This document shows positions 53,433 to 61,417 of a stretch of 64,000 nucleotides of DNA, one piece after another (position 1 is the first letter of the stretch; each line of letters opens with the position of its first letter). A program made the translations under genes and the position numbers. Source of the DNA: Ignavibacteriota bacterium (GTDB lineage Bacteria; Bacteroidota; Ignavibacteria; SZUA-365). A model generated the notes under the pieces. The model was not told the origin of the DNA and searched no databases. It saw only the letters and a list, made by a program, of their open reading frames with translations. Where the stretch lies: assembly GCA_016218045.1 (NCBI GenBank), contig JACRFB010000001.1:271887-335886 (forward strand). Direction: 5' to 3'.

Positions 53433-54800
53433 TCAGAGGATCGTGATCAGTGCATGGCCAGTCCGCGTTCCATTCTGCGCGTGTATCACATAACAGCCGG
53501 CTGGTACATCCTGAAGTTCCATTCGAATGCTCTGAAATGTACCGGAAGGCACGCCGCACTCGATACTCATCACTAGCCGACCCAGCAAGTCAATGAGAGT
53601 AATCCGCAGTGGGGCTGCGACGATATCGCGAACGCCGATTACGACCAGACTCCCATTCCGTGCCACCACGGGCTGAGGAAAAACCTCTACAGCCAATCGC
53701 GGCGATGCTGCAAATGCAGGCGTATCGTTGCCACTGGGATCGAATTGCCGGCGGAATAGACCGCGCCCGCTGCCGGCGGCGAGTGTCAGTGAGGAGGCAC
53801 CAGGGTTATCGAGCTGTCGCGTCGCAAGGGCATACACGGGGCAATGGATCTCGCCGCCTCCACCATCCAAGCGCCAACCGCCACCGTGGTTGTTGGAAAT
53901 AAGAATTGCTCCCGTCTGCGTGCCGACGAAGATGTTCGACGCTTGTGCTGCCTCCTGCGAAGACGCCGCAACGCTCCATGCAAAACCAACCGATGGGAGA
54001 GTGTCGGGGAGAATCGACCACGTGCCGAGTTCATCCATCCATGCAATTCGTGGATTGCCCGCAAGAGCGAAGGGGTTCCCGCCGACGGTAATGATTCCAC
54101 CGGATCCAAATCCCGTTGCGATATCGTGCGGCAGAAACGGAAGGTTGTTGACCGCCACCGACCAACCGCCTCCATTGTCCGTTGAGACGAGGATTCTCCC
54201 TCCTGAAAGCGGACTGTACACTGCAGCAAAGCACCGTCTCTTGGGACCCTGTCTTTCTGCCGCAAGCGCCCACACGAAACTTCCGGGATCTACAAATGTT
54301 GAAGCCCACGTTTTGCCACCGTCGAGACTTCGAAGAATATAGCCATCGGGAACAGCCAGAGACCCATGAGCGACAGCACGCGAACCGCCACCGAGCAGCG
54401 CTGTCGAGCTGTCGATCCAGCACATGGCGTAGTGCGCGCGCGTCTCGAATCCGTCAAGCTTCGTCCGCACCCATGTTGCGCCATTGTCCGGACTAAGAAG
54501 AAATACACCGCTGTCGCCACATACGGCGAGAGTAAATCGGGAAGGGAAACCGGTGTCGTACAGGTCGATGGCTGTTCCGATTCGAAGTGGAGTGAAGCTC
54601 ACGGACTTGTCTTCGCTGAAATAGGCCAGGCCGTCTTCCCCTGCAAGGAGCACACGACCGGTGCTGTCAATTGCAAGACCGTACACACTGCTGTCGGCAG
54701 AGCATTCCTTCTCCTGGAGCAGCCGCTGCCAGCTCTGCCCATATACCTGCAACGATATACACGGCAGAATGACGAAGGCAAAGATGTATGGACGGATCAT
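53433..54800 (-). CDS. Secreted BNR/Ycf48-like propeller protein with sorting-like C-terminus
   Basis: A 455-residue protein starting with a signal peptide (IRPYIFAFVILPCISLQVYG). Asp-box-like repeats include DNGATWVRT, DGGKTWAST, DNGGGWSVA and NHGGGWRLD. The last 85 residues (LAVEVFPQPVVARNGSLVVI, then LIDLLGRLVMSI and VPAGCYVIHAQNGTRTGHAL) match the pattern of type IX sorting domains. The ATG at 54800 is chosen because the signal peptide begins there. It ends convergent with the other propeller gene, 75 bases away, and is divergent from the Sel1 gene. Confidence 0.83.
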   Translation of the reverse strand: MIRPYIFAFVILPCISLQVYGQSWQRLLQEKECSADSSVYGLAIDSTGRVLLAGEDGLAYFSEDKSVSFTPLRIGTAIDLYDTGFPSRFTLAVCGDSGVFLLSPDNGATWVRTKLDGFETRAHYAMCWIDSSTALLGGGSRAVAHGSLAVPDGYILRSLDGGKTWASTFVDPGSFVWALAAERQGPKRRCFAAVYSPLSGGRILVSTDNGGGWSVAVNNLPFLPHDIATGFGSGGIITVGGNPFALAGNPRIAWMDELGTWSILPDTLPSVGFAWSVAASSQEAAQASNIFVGTQTGAILISNNHGGGWRLDGGGGEIHCPVYALATRQLDNPGASSLTLAAGSGRGLFRRQFDPSGNDTPAFAASPRLAVEVFPQPVVARNGSLVVIGVRDIVAAPLRITLIDLLGRLVMSIECGVPSGTFQSIRMELQDVPAGCYVIHAQNGTRTGHALITIL

Positions 54801-54894
54801 TGACGAAGATACACAGAACAGCGTACGCAGGACAGCCGAACGGTTGCGTGTTTTTGGGGTTGCGAGAGCGGGGTTGCGGGATGCACATTGCAGC

Positions 54895-56478
54895 ATGCCA
54901 CAGACACACTCGCCGCGACGATACACGCGCCTCCCTGTCCGATCGTTCGCGGTGATATTCTGCGTGATTGCTACGGCCGCTCATGTAGACGCGCAGGAAT
55001 ACGGGAACAGCCCGGTTTTCCGCGGATATCGCCCGAGGCAGCAAAAGTCGCGGCCGCAAAATCCGGATCCGGCACAACAATGGCGGGACCTGCAGCTCGT
55101 TCGTGAAGCAAATGCAGGCGATCAGTTTGCTCAACACGAACTCGGTTTGCGCTACCTGTTCGGTGACGGCTTTCAAGCCGATACGGCAAAAGCCGCCTAT
55201 TGGATAGGAAAAGCGGCCTCTCAAAAACTGGCGCTTGCGAACTACAATTACGGTCTGTTGCTTGCGAATGGCTGGGGTATCACATGGGATCCATTTGCTG
55301 CGTACCGGCACATTCGGTTTGCCGCTGAGCGCGGACAGACCGAAGCCCAGCATGTTTTAGGTTTGACATACACCGAGAATCTCGTGGTTGCACGCGACTG
55401 GAAAACAGCGTTGAAATGGGTTCGTCTCGCCGCGGATTCGGGATTTGTTCCGTCACGCGCCCTACTGCCGGAGCTCGAATCCATCGCAACACGAAATGGT
55501 GTATCGGATTCGATTGCTCAAAGTGTTTCCGATTCTGACGAAGACAGTAATCCGGGTTCCAGCGGAACATGGTCGCCTGTATTGCTGGATTTTCGACGCG
55601 ACACGGTTCCATCGCAGCCCGACGCTCGCGGCCTTGCCCGTGACGCCATCGCCACCGCAGGATTGAGCGGGCCCGATTCTACGGGTGTGTATGCGCTTGC
55701 AACAGGTGATTCGACTGACCAGACTCTCCTCCATCCATTATTTCCGGCTGCCGATGTTGGGAACCCCGAGGTTCTGACCTTTCTTGGGTACTGCATCCAG
55801 GAGGGCATGGGAATGACGAGGGATCCCGTGCACGCAGCAGAACTGTACATCAGAGCGATTTATATGGAGTCCCCTCGCGCGGCACAATTATTATGGACGC
55901 TGACACGGACCAAGGGTTTCCTCGGTGTGCTGCAGGCCCGGGTTTCGGAAGGTGAAACTCGTGCGATGTTTGTACAGTCCGAACTCGTCGCGCTTGAATT
56001 CGACGGACACATCACCGAGCGACAGGCCTATGATCTTCTTCTGAAGGCAGCAGAACGCGGGAGCAGCATAGCGGAGGTGCATCTCGGCATCTGCCACCAG
56101 ACCGGACGGTGGGTGACTCAAAACAAGGAGAAAGCGCTGTTCTTGTGGCGACGTGCCGCAACCGCTGGAAATGCCGAAGCCGCAATCCGCGCGGCCGGGA
56201 GCACGCTGCTCGCGCCGGACGCCGTGGACATCGACGCAGCACAGCATCTCATAACGTTGCGCAGAGCGGACACGCACGGCTCAATACTCGCGCGCGTTGC
56301 AATAGCACGCATGCTCGAGGCGGGAGTTGTGTTGCCGCGCAACCCAGGAGCAGCAACCCGGCTCTACCGGGGCTGCGCGCAACGAGGCAGCCGCGCCGCA
56401 CTCGAGGCCTTGCGACGCATGCACGACAGTATCAGACCATCGGATCCTTTATTCCGCATTCCGTCCGGCACGCGGTAA
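54895..56478 (+). CDS. Exported Sel1-like repeat protein
   Basis: A 527-residue protein with an N-terminal export signal (SFAVIFCVIATAAHVDAQ). Sel1-type helical repeats follow: AQHELGLRYLFGDGFQADTA, ANYNYGLLLANGWGITWD, AQHVLGLTYTENLVVARDWK, and more between about 360 and 500 such as AEVHLGICHQTGRWVTQNKE. Sel1 repeats are protein-interaction scaffolds of the TPR superfamily. A serine/aspartate-rich spacer separates two repeat blocks. Its 3' end overlaps the convergent EamA gene by 30 bases. Confidence 0.86.
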   Translation: MPQTHSPRRYTRLPVRSFAVIFCVIATAAHVDAQEYGNSPVFRGYRPRQQKSRPQNPDPAQQWRDLQLVREANAGDQFAQHELGLRYLFGDGFQADTAKAAYWIGKAASQKLALANYNYGLLLANGWGITWDPFAAYRHIRFAAERGQTEAQHVLGLTYTENLVVARDWKTALKWVRLAADSGFVPSRALLPELESIATRNGVSDSIAQSVSDSDEDSNPGSSGTWSPVLLDFRRDTVPSQPDARGLARDAIATAGLSGPDSTGVYALATGDSTDQTLLHPLFPAADVGNPEVLTFLGYCIQEGMGMTRDPVHAAELYIRAIYMESPRAAQLLWTLTRTKGFLGVLQARVSEGETRAMFVQSELVALEFDGHITERQAYDLLLKAAERGSSIAEVHLGICHQTGRWVTQNKEKALFLWRRAATAGNAEAAIRAAGSTLLAPDAVDIDAAQHLITLRRADTHGSILARVAIARMLEAGVVLPRNPGAATRLYRGCAQRGSRAALEALRRMHDSIRPSDPLFRIPSGTR

Positions 56479-57363
56479 CCGGCTCCGGGTGATCCACACC
56501 AATCCTGCGACAATAAAAACAAAACCCGCGGCTTCACGCCATCCGGCGGATTCGCCGAGGAACAGGACCGCGAGCACTGCCGCGACCACCGGCTGAAGAG
56601 TGGTGTACGTCGCAACGAGCGCCGACGACGAGTGCCTGATCGCCCAGGTATTCAGTGCATAGCTGACGACGGACGCAAAGACGACAATGTATCCGACACC
56701 GATCCATGCAGACGCCGGTATCACAGAAAGATCCAGTGCAAACAGTGACGGGAGACTCACCACAAAGACAGCACTGCCGCCAAAGACGTAGCTCCACGCA
56801 ACAACAGTAAAGGGCGGGAGTCGTTTTAAAACCGGTGTCGCCAAAACCAGGAAGCCGGCATAACTCAGACAATTGAGGACGATCAGGAGATTTCCGACTG
56901 ACGATGTGCCCTGCAGCGAAAGCTGTGATGGGTCGAGCATCACTAGAGCCCCTGCCACGGCGAGAGCCACTCCCGGCAGGCGATGTTTTTGCAAGCGCTC
57001 GACGCGGAGCAGCGCCGCGACAAGCACGGTGAATACGGGTATGGATGTGATAAGAATCGTGGCGTTGATCGCAGTGGTGTATTTCAGACCCACGATGAAC
57101 ATCAATTGATTTGCACAGACGCCCAGCAATCCGAGCAGTGCGAGCATCGGCATCTCCCGCCGCGGCGGCACCACTTTGTGCCGATGCCAGGCGATCGCAT
57201 AAATGATGGGTGTGGCAAAGAGCACACGGAGTCCGGCAACGGCAAGCGGCGGAACCGTCCCGAGTACATATTTCCCAAACACACTGAAGCCGCCGAATGT
57301 CAACTGTACAACGAGCAATGCAAGATGCACACGCAGGGCGGGGCGTACCGAGTCTGTTTCCAT
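56449..57363 (-). CDS. EamA/DMT-family transporter
   Basis: A 304-residue inner-membrane protein with about ten hydrophobic segments in two homologous halves. The first half has GGFSVFGKYVLGTVPPLAVA and the second VAWSYVFGGSAVFVVSL. A conserved proline/glycine end AVLAVLFLGESAGWREAAGF is typical of EamA proteins. Members export amino acids, nucleosides or drugs; substrate not predictable. It is divergent from the stress-protein gene. Confidence 0.9.
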   Translation of the reverse strand: METDSVRPALRVHLALLVVQLTFGGFSVFGKYVLGTVPPLAVAGLRVLFATPIIYAIAWHRHKVVPPRREMPMLALLGLLGVCANQLMFIVGLKYTTAINATILITSIPVFTVLVAALLRVERLQKHRLPGVALAVAGALVMLDPSQLSLQGTSSVGNLLIVLNCLSYAGFLVLATPVLKRLPPFTVVAWSYVFGGSAVFVVSLPSLFALDLSVIPASAWIGVGYIVVFASVVSYALNTWAIRHSSSALVATYTTLQPVVAAVLAVLFLGESAGWREAAGFVFIVAGLVWITRSRLPRAGRNAE

Positions 57364-57439
57364 CAGGTTAATCTACCCGAGACCAGTGTTGTGTGCAATG
57401 CATGGGACGAGATCCGCATAATAATCCAGCGGATTTCCG

Positions 57440-57471
57440 ATTGCGCTGCTGTGACGAATGACGTATACTTC
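57440..57471 (+). promoter_or_regulatory. Candidate promoter of the stress protein-antiporter pair
   Basis: ATTG, 20-base spacer, TATACTTC. The -7 box has two mismatches. It lies about 35 bases before the ATG at 57506. Confidence 0.28.
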
Positions 57472-57505
57472 GCGCTGCCACGCATGCCATCTTCGAAGGG
57501 CTAAT

Positions 57506-58396
57506 ATGTCACCAGTAGCTGCCGGCATCATCCCCCCCATTCGCACGGTCCTCGCAAGTGTTTCCCTGAGTGAGCGCGGTATCGCCGTTGCGGCCGAAAC
57601 CCATCGCATCGCGCGCGCACACGGAGCGAACGCCATTTTCCTGCATGCCGGGGAGGATACGCCCGGTGTGCGTGACGCGCTGGACGGGATTATTCGGGCA
57701 GCATGTGGCGACATAGGCGTGGCATCAGTCTCCATCCGTCCCGGAAAAGTAGATGATGTCGTCTGCAGTTGTGCCGAGGAATACAATGCGGACTTGATTG
57801 TCGCGGGCGCATTGCAACGCGAGGGCATGCTCGGATATTATATAGGCAGTGTCGCCAGAAAAATCGCCAGGAAAGCGCAACGCTCCGTTGTTCTTATTAC
57901 CGCACCCTCCGCGGAATCACGCCCTCTTCGCGCCCCTGCCGTCCGGCTCGACATAGACGCTGCATCAAAGGAGGCACTTGCGTTTGCGGCCGCATTTGTG
58001 CTCCCCTTCGGAGCCGAGAACCTTCACGTGTTGTATGAATACGAACTCCCGGCATTACGCGCGGGATTGGAAGATGCTTCCGATATCCGGGAGGAGGAGC
58101 AGGTCCAGGCCCAGTTCGAGGCGGAGGAGGAAGCACGGTTACACGCGTTCATAGACGACATAGATTTTTCCGGACTCACAGTGCACGCACACTGCCTGCT
58201 CGGTCGCAGGGGAGTGCAGGCGTCCGAGTATTGTGTTGCCAAGGGATTCGATCTGCTGATCACAGCCGCGCCGCGACGCCGACTCGGGCTTCTCGACAAG
58301 ATTTTCCAGCACGATGTGGAATACGCGCTTGAATCACTGCCCTGCGATTTCCTGATGTTTCGTCCGCAGGCGACGGCCGACAGCACGGAGGTTTGA
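57506..58396 (+). CDS. Tandem universal stress protein (UspA family)
   Basis: A 296-residue protein with two Usp folds. The first reads RTVLASVSLSERGIAVAAET to ADLIVAGALQREGMLGYYIG, then SVARKIARKAQRSVVLI. The second ends FDLLITAAPRRRLGLLDKIF, then HDVEYALESLPCDFLMFRP. Tandem Usps often bind ATP and regulate transporters. The ATG at 57506 follows GAAGGG by 5 bases, which decides the start. It ends 1 base before the antiporter's ATG, so the two are co-translated. A regulatory link between them is inferred. Confidence 0.88.
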   Translation: MSPVAAGIIPPIRTVLASVSLSERGIAVAAETHRIARAHGANAIFLHAGEDTPGVRDALDGIIRAACGDIGVASVSIRPGKVDDVVCSCAEEYNADLIVAGALQREGMLGYYIGSVARKIARKAQRSVVLITAPSAESRPLRAPAVRLDIDAASKEALAFAAAFVLPFGAENLHVLYEYELPALRAGLEDASDIREEEQVQAQFEAEEEARLHAFIDDIDFSGLTVHAHCLLGRRGVQASEYCVAKGFDLLITAAPRRRLGLLDKIFQHDVEYALESLPCDFLMFRPQATADSTEV

Positions 58397-58397
58397 G

Positions 58398-60092
58398 ATG
58401 GGGGGGCGTCTCGCCACGGGAGAAATCGTGATCTTTCTGCTTGCACTCGCCATCCTTCTGGCTACTGCGCGTGCACTCGGCGAGCTCATGAAACGATTCA
58501 ATCAACCTTCGGTGCTCGGCGAAATTCTTGCGGGGATCCTGTTGGGACCTACAGTACTCGGAACTCTGTCGCCCTACCTTCACGCGACGATTTTTCCCGC
58601 GCAGGGTTCAAACGCCCTTGCGCTCAACGGATTAACAACCGTAGCGATTGTCCTGTTTCTCCTCGTCGCAGGGATGGAAGTGGATCTTTCCATCGTCTGG
58701 CGGCAGGGCAAGAAAGCACTGCTTGTGAGTCTTTTCGGCATCACAATACCGGCGATTCTCGGATTCTCGGTCGCCTACTTTCTGCTCCGAAACACATCAT
58801 GGATAGGCGGCGGCGATCTGCTCATTTTTGCCCTCTTCTTCGCTGTAGCGATGTCGATTTCGGCACTTCCCGTCATTGCAAAAACACTCATGGATCTTAA
58901 TCTGTACCGGAGTGATTTGGGAATGATCGTGATTTCGGCAGCAATTGTTGACGATCTGATCGGCTGGATGTTCTTTGCCGTATTGCTCGGCATGATCGGA
59001 TCGGGTGCAACAGGCGACATGGTCGTGAGCAGCACCATTCTTCTTACCATCGGGTTTGCGGTCGGTATGCTCACCGTAGGACGTTGGATCATCCACCGAG
59101 TCCTCCCGTGGATTCAGGCGCATACGAGCTGGCCCGGCGGCGTGCTTGCGTTCGCATTGGCGGCCGCTCTCGCAAGCGCCGCGTACACGGAGTGGATCGG
59201 CATTCATGCAATTTTCGGCTCCTTTATCTTCGGTGTCGCTCTCGGAGATTCATCACATCTCCGCGAACAAACACGCGCCATTATGGACCGCTTCATCTCG
59301 TTCATTTTTGCACCGCTGTTTTTTGCCAGTATCGGACTGCAGTTGAATTTTATCACCAACTTTGATCCCGTTCTCTGCCTCATCGTGTTGGCAATTGCGA
59401 TTACAGGTAAAATAACCGGCAGCAGTCTTGGCGCACGCGTGGGTGGTTCGTCGTGGCGCGAAGCATTCGCTGTGGGCAGTGGGATGATTTCCGTTGGATC
59501 CATGGGCATCATTCTGGGCTTGCTTGCCTTTCAAAGCGGAGTCATCGATGCGCGCATGTTCGTGGCTATCGTTGTGATGGCCATCGTGACATCCATGATG
59601 AGCGGTCCTCTCATGGAACGTATCCTGCAACGCACGAAGCGAAAGCGATTCACCGATTTTCTCAGCGCGCGCTGTTTCGTGCCCGGGCTCCGCGCAACCG
59701 ATCGACGTGCCGCCATCGAGGAACTTGCGCGCACAGTGCCGGCTGTGGCCAACACTCAATCGATCGCAACGGCGGTATGGGAGCGCGAAGAGATGCTCGC
59801 AACCGGCCTGGGCAACGAGCTTGCGGTCCCTCACGCGCGCATCGCGGGTCTCACCTCCCCTGTGCTCGCCTTCGGCCTCTCCGCCGATGGCATCGATTTC
59901 GATGCCCCTGATGGAAAGGTGGCGCGCATCATAGTCCTTATCCTCACACCTGAGGCCGACGATGTGGCGCAATTGGAAATTCTGGCGGACATCGCCCGGA
60001 CCTTCAGCGACGAGACGCTCCGTGAAAAGGTGAAGGCAGTGCGAAATTACATCGAATTCCTTGCGCTTCTGCGGAGCGAGCGACGCGACTGA
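58398..60092 (+). CDS. CPA2-type cation/proton antiporter fused to a PTS EIIA domain
   Basis: A 564-residue protein. Residues 8-410 form about 12-13 membrane segments of a monovalent cation/proton antiporter, with FNQPSVLGEILAGILLGPTV at the start, ISALPVIAKTLMDLNLYRSD and the paired-acid region SAAIVDDLIGWM. Residues 425-564 are a fructose/nitrogen-type PTS EIIA domain; the phospho-accepting His479 is in NELAVPHARI. The EIIA half would let phosphotransferase status control ion exchange. No PTS EI, HPr or sugar permease lies in the window. It is coupled to the Usp gene upstream. Confidence 0.9.
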   Translation: MGGRLATGEIVIFLLALAILLATARALGELMKRFNQPSVLGEILAGILLGPTVLGTLSPYLHATIFPAQGSNALALNGLTTVAIVLFLLVAGMEVDLSIVWRQGKKALLVSLFGITIPAILGFSVAYFLLRNTSWIGGGDLLIFALFFAVAMSISALPVIAKTLMDLNLYRSDLGMIVISAAIVDDLIGWMFFAVLLGMIGSGATGDMVVSSTILLTIGFAVGMLTVGRWIIHRVLPWIQAHTSWPGGVLAFALAAALASAAYTEWIGIHAIFGSFIFGVALGDSSHLREQTRAIMDRFISFIFAPLFFASIGLQLNFITNFDPVLCLIVLAIAITGKITGSSLGARVGGSSWREAFAVGSGMISVGSMGIILGLLAFQSGVIDARMFVAIVVMAIVTSMMSGPLMERILQRTKRKRFTDFLSARCFVPGLRATDRRAAIEELARTVPAVANTQSIATAVWEREEMLATGLGNELAVPHARIAGLTSPVLAFGLSADGIDFDAPDGKVARIIVLILTPEADDVAQLEILADIARTFSDETLREKVKAVRNYIEFLALLRSERRD

Positions 60093-60240
60093 TAGTCCCC
60101 GTCTGTCTGACGGCTGCGACGTGCCACACAATGCGTGTGATGCGATCGATCTGCGGCCCGGATCAGAACACGAACATCGGATGTTCTTGTCTGTTACTTC
60201 GATCCTTTCGGCATGGAGACGGAAGCACGGGGAGACGCGG

Positions 60241-60672
60241 TCAGGAGCGCAGACCATTGCGCCTCTGCAGGATGGCGAGTTCGGTGCGCGAATCACGACG
60301 CTTGTGAACACGCCACTGCGAGAAGATGACGGCGCGTTCACTCTCTTTTCGCGAAGATGATATCGAGAATGATCGCCACTCATGATCCCACAGGAAACGC
60401 CGGTCGTTGGGATGACGCCGGTTGATCCACCGTGCCACTGCCGATTTGATTTTTTTCACATACGCCCCACTAGCCACAGATGGTCGCAGTTGCGCCAACA
60501 GATGGAGATGATCGGCCTCCATCGAGACAGCATGCAGAGTGTGTTTCTCGCGGCGATGCCACTGCGCAATAAACGCGTTCACCCTTCTACGCATTCTGGC
60601 GTCCAACCGGAAACCATTGTCGCTTGAGAAAAGCATCGTATGCACGAGAATGTGACTCTGTACTCGCGGCAT
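60241..60672 (-). CDS. IS200/RAYT-like HUH protein with degenerate catalytic tyrosine
   Basis: About 143 residues. The HUH motif is present in EADHLHLLAQL, and a downstream FLWDHEWRSFSISSSR resembles the conserved F-W-x-x-x-Y-x-x-F-S of Y1 transposases. Where active members have Y-[IF]-x-x-Q, this one reads VIFSQWRVHKR, so the catalytic tyrosine appears lost. The ATG at 60672 is preceded by GGGG; a GTG at 60678 overlapping the upstream gene's stop is an alternative. It lies downstream of and coupled to the intact partner. Confidence 0.7.
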   Translation of the reverse strand: MPRVQSHILVHTMLFSSDNGFRLDARMRRRVNAFIAQWHRREKHTLHAVSMEADHLHLLAQLRPSVASGAYVKKIKSAVARWINRRHPNDRRFLWDHEWRSFSISSSRKESERAVIFSQWRVHKRRDSRTELAILQRRNGLRS

Positions 60673-60674
60673 AG

Positions 60675-61259
60675 TCACCCCGTCACCGCACGGACAACCG
60701 CATCGGCGAGCAGTTCGCCGGAAAAGACCAACGGTTCTGGATCCCTTTGACGCAGTACTCGAGGCCGGGGTGCCTCATCCCCGCGCCACGTCCGTACTTC
60801 ATCATAGAACTCAAAGAGGTGACGGTCCTCGAAAGGGATCTCCATGTGCCGCAGCAGCCGGGTGTATTCCTCGCGGAAGGAATGCTCCCTGTGGTACGAT
60901 TCCTGCCGATTGAAATACTCTTCGAGCGCGGGGATATGCGTTTGTGAATATCCGAACACACCAAAGCCCCGTTGCCAGGAAAAATTGTCCGGCAGGAAAC
61001 GTTTCCTGTTCATCCATAAGGTGGATGCAGACTTCACCTGCTGGAGAAATTTTGAAACGACCGTGTCCGCGTCGATTGTGAGCAGGAGGTGTACATGATC
61101 CGGAAGGCAGGCGCTAGCCAGGAGAGTCTGGCCCTTTGACGCGACTATGTCGGCAAGAGACGCGCGCAGCTCCGGCGCAGCCGCACGAGGTAATAGAGAA
61201 CGTCGTCCCTCTGGTGCTAGCACGACCTGCAGTGTGATGGAACTGAATGAAGTGGTCAT
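60675..61259 (-). CDS. IS200/RAYT-like HUH transposase (Y1_Tnp, PF01797)
   Basis: A 194-residue single-strand DNA transposase of the REP-associated/IS200 type. The HUH motif is PDHVHLLLTID. The block NFSWQRGFGVFGYSQTHIPA precedes the catalytic tyrosine in EEYFNRQESYH, and HSFREEYTRLLRHMEIPF is a family tail. Such proteins nick and join single-stranded DNA at hairpins; chromosomal ones often act on REP sequences. No IS605 tnpB or clear element ends are visible around it. It starts 158 bases from the aconitase stop. Confidence 0.85.
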   Translation of the reverse strand: MTTSFSSITLQVVLAPEGRRSLLPRAAAPELRASLADIVASKGQTLLASACLPDHVHLLLTIDADTVVSKFLQQVKSASTLWMNRKRFLPDNFSWQRGFGVFGYSQTHIPALEEYFNRQESYHREHSFREEYTRLLRHMEIPFEDRHLFEFYDEVRTWRGDEAPRPRVLRQRDPEPLVFSGELLADAVVRAVTG

Positions 61260-61353
61260 ATGAATCTCCCCATCGATGAAAGTGACTCCCAGTCCTTACA
61301 CGCGGCGAATGCCCGATTTGTTCCCATTCTTCGGGAAATATTTTTCTCGGGTG

Positions 61354-61392
61354 AAAAAGAAACGGGCGCGACGGGAGATTTCCGCCGCGCCC
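61354..61392 (-). terminator. Rho-independent terminator of the aconitase gene
   Basis: Arms GGGCGCG (61364-61370) and CGCGCCC (61386-61392), extended by four pairs after one mismatch. On the minus strand it is followed by GTTTCTTTTT. It lies 26 bases past the acn stop. Confidence 0.8.
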
Positions 61393-61417
61393 AACACGCT
61401 GCCGGTTTCCGAAATGT

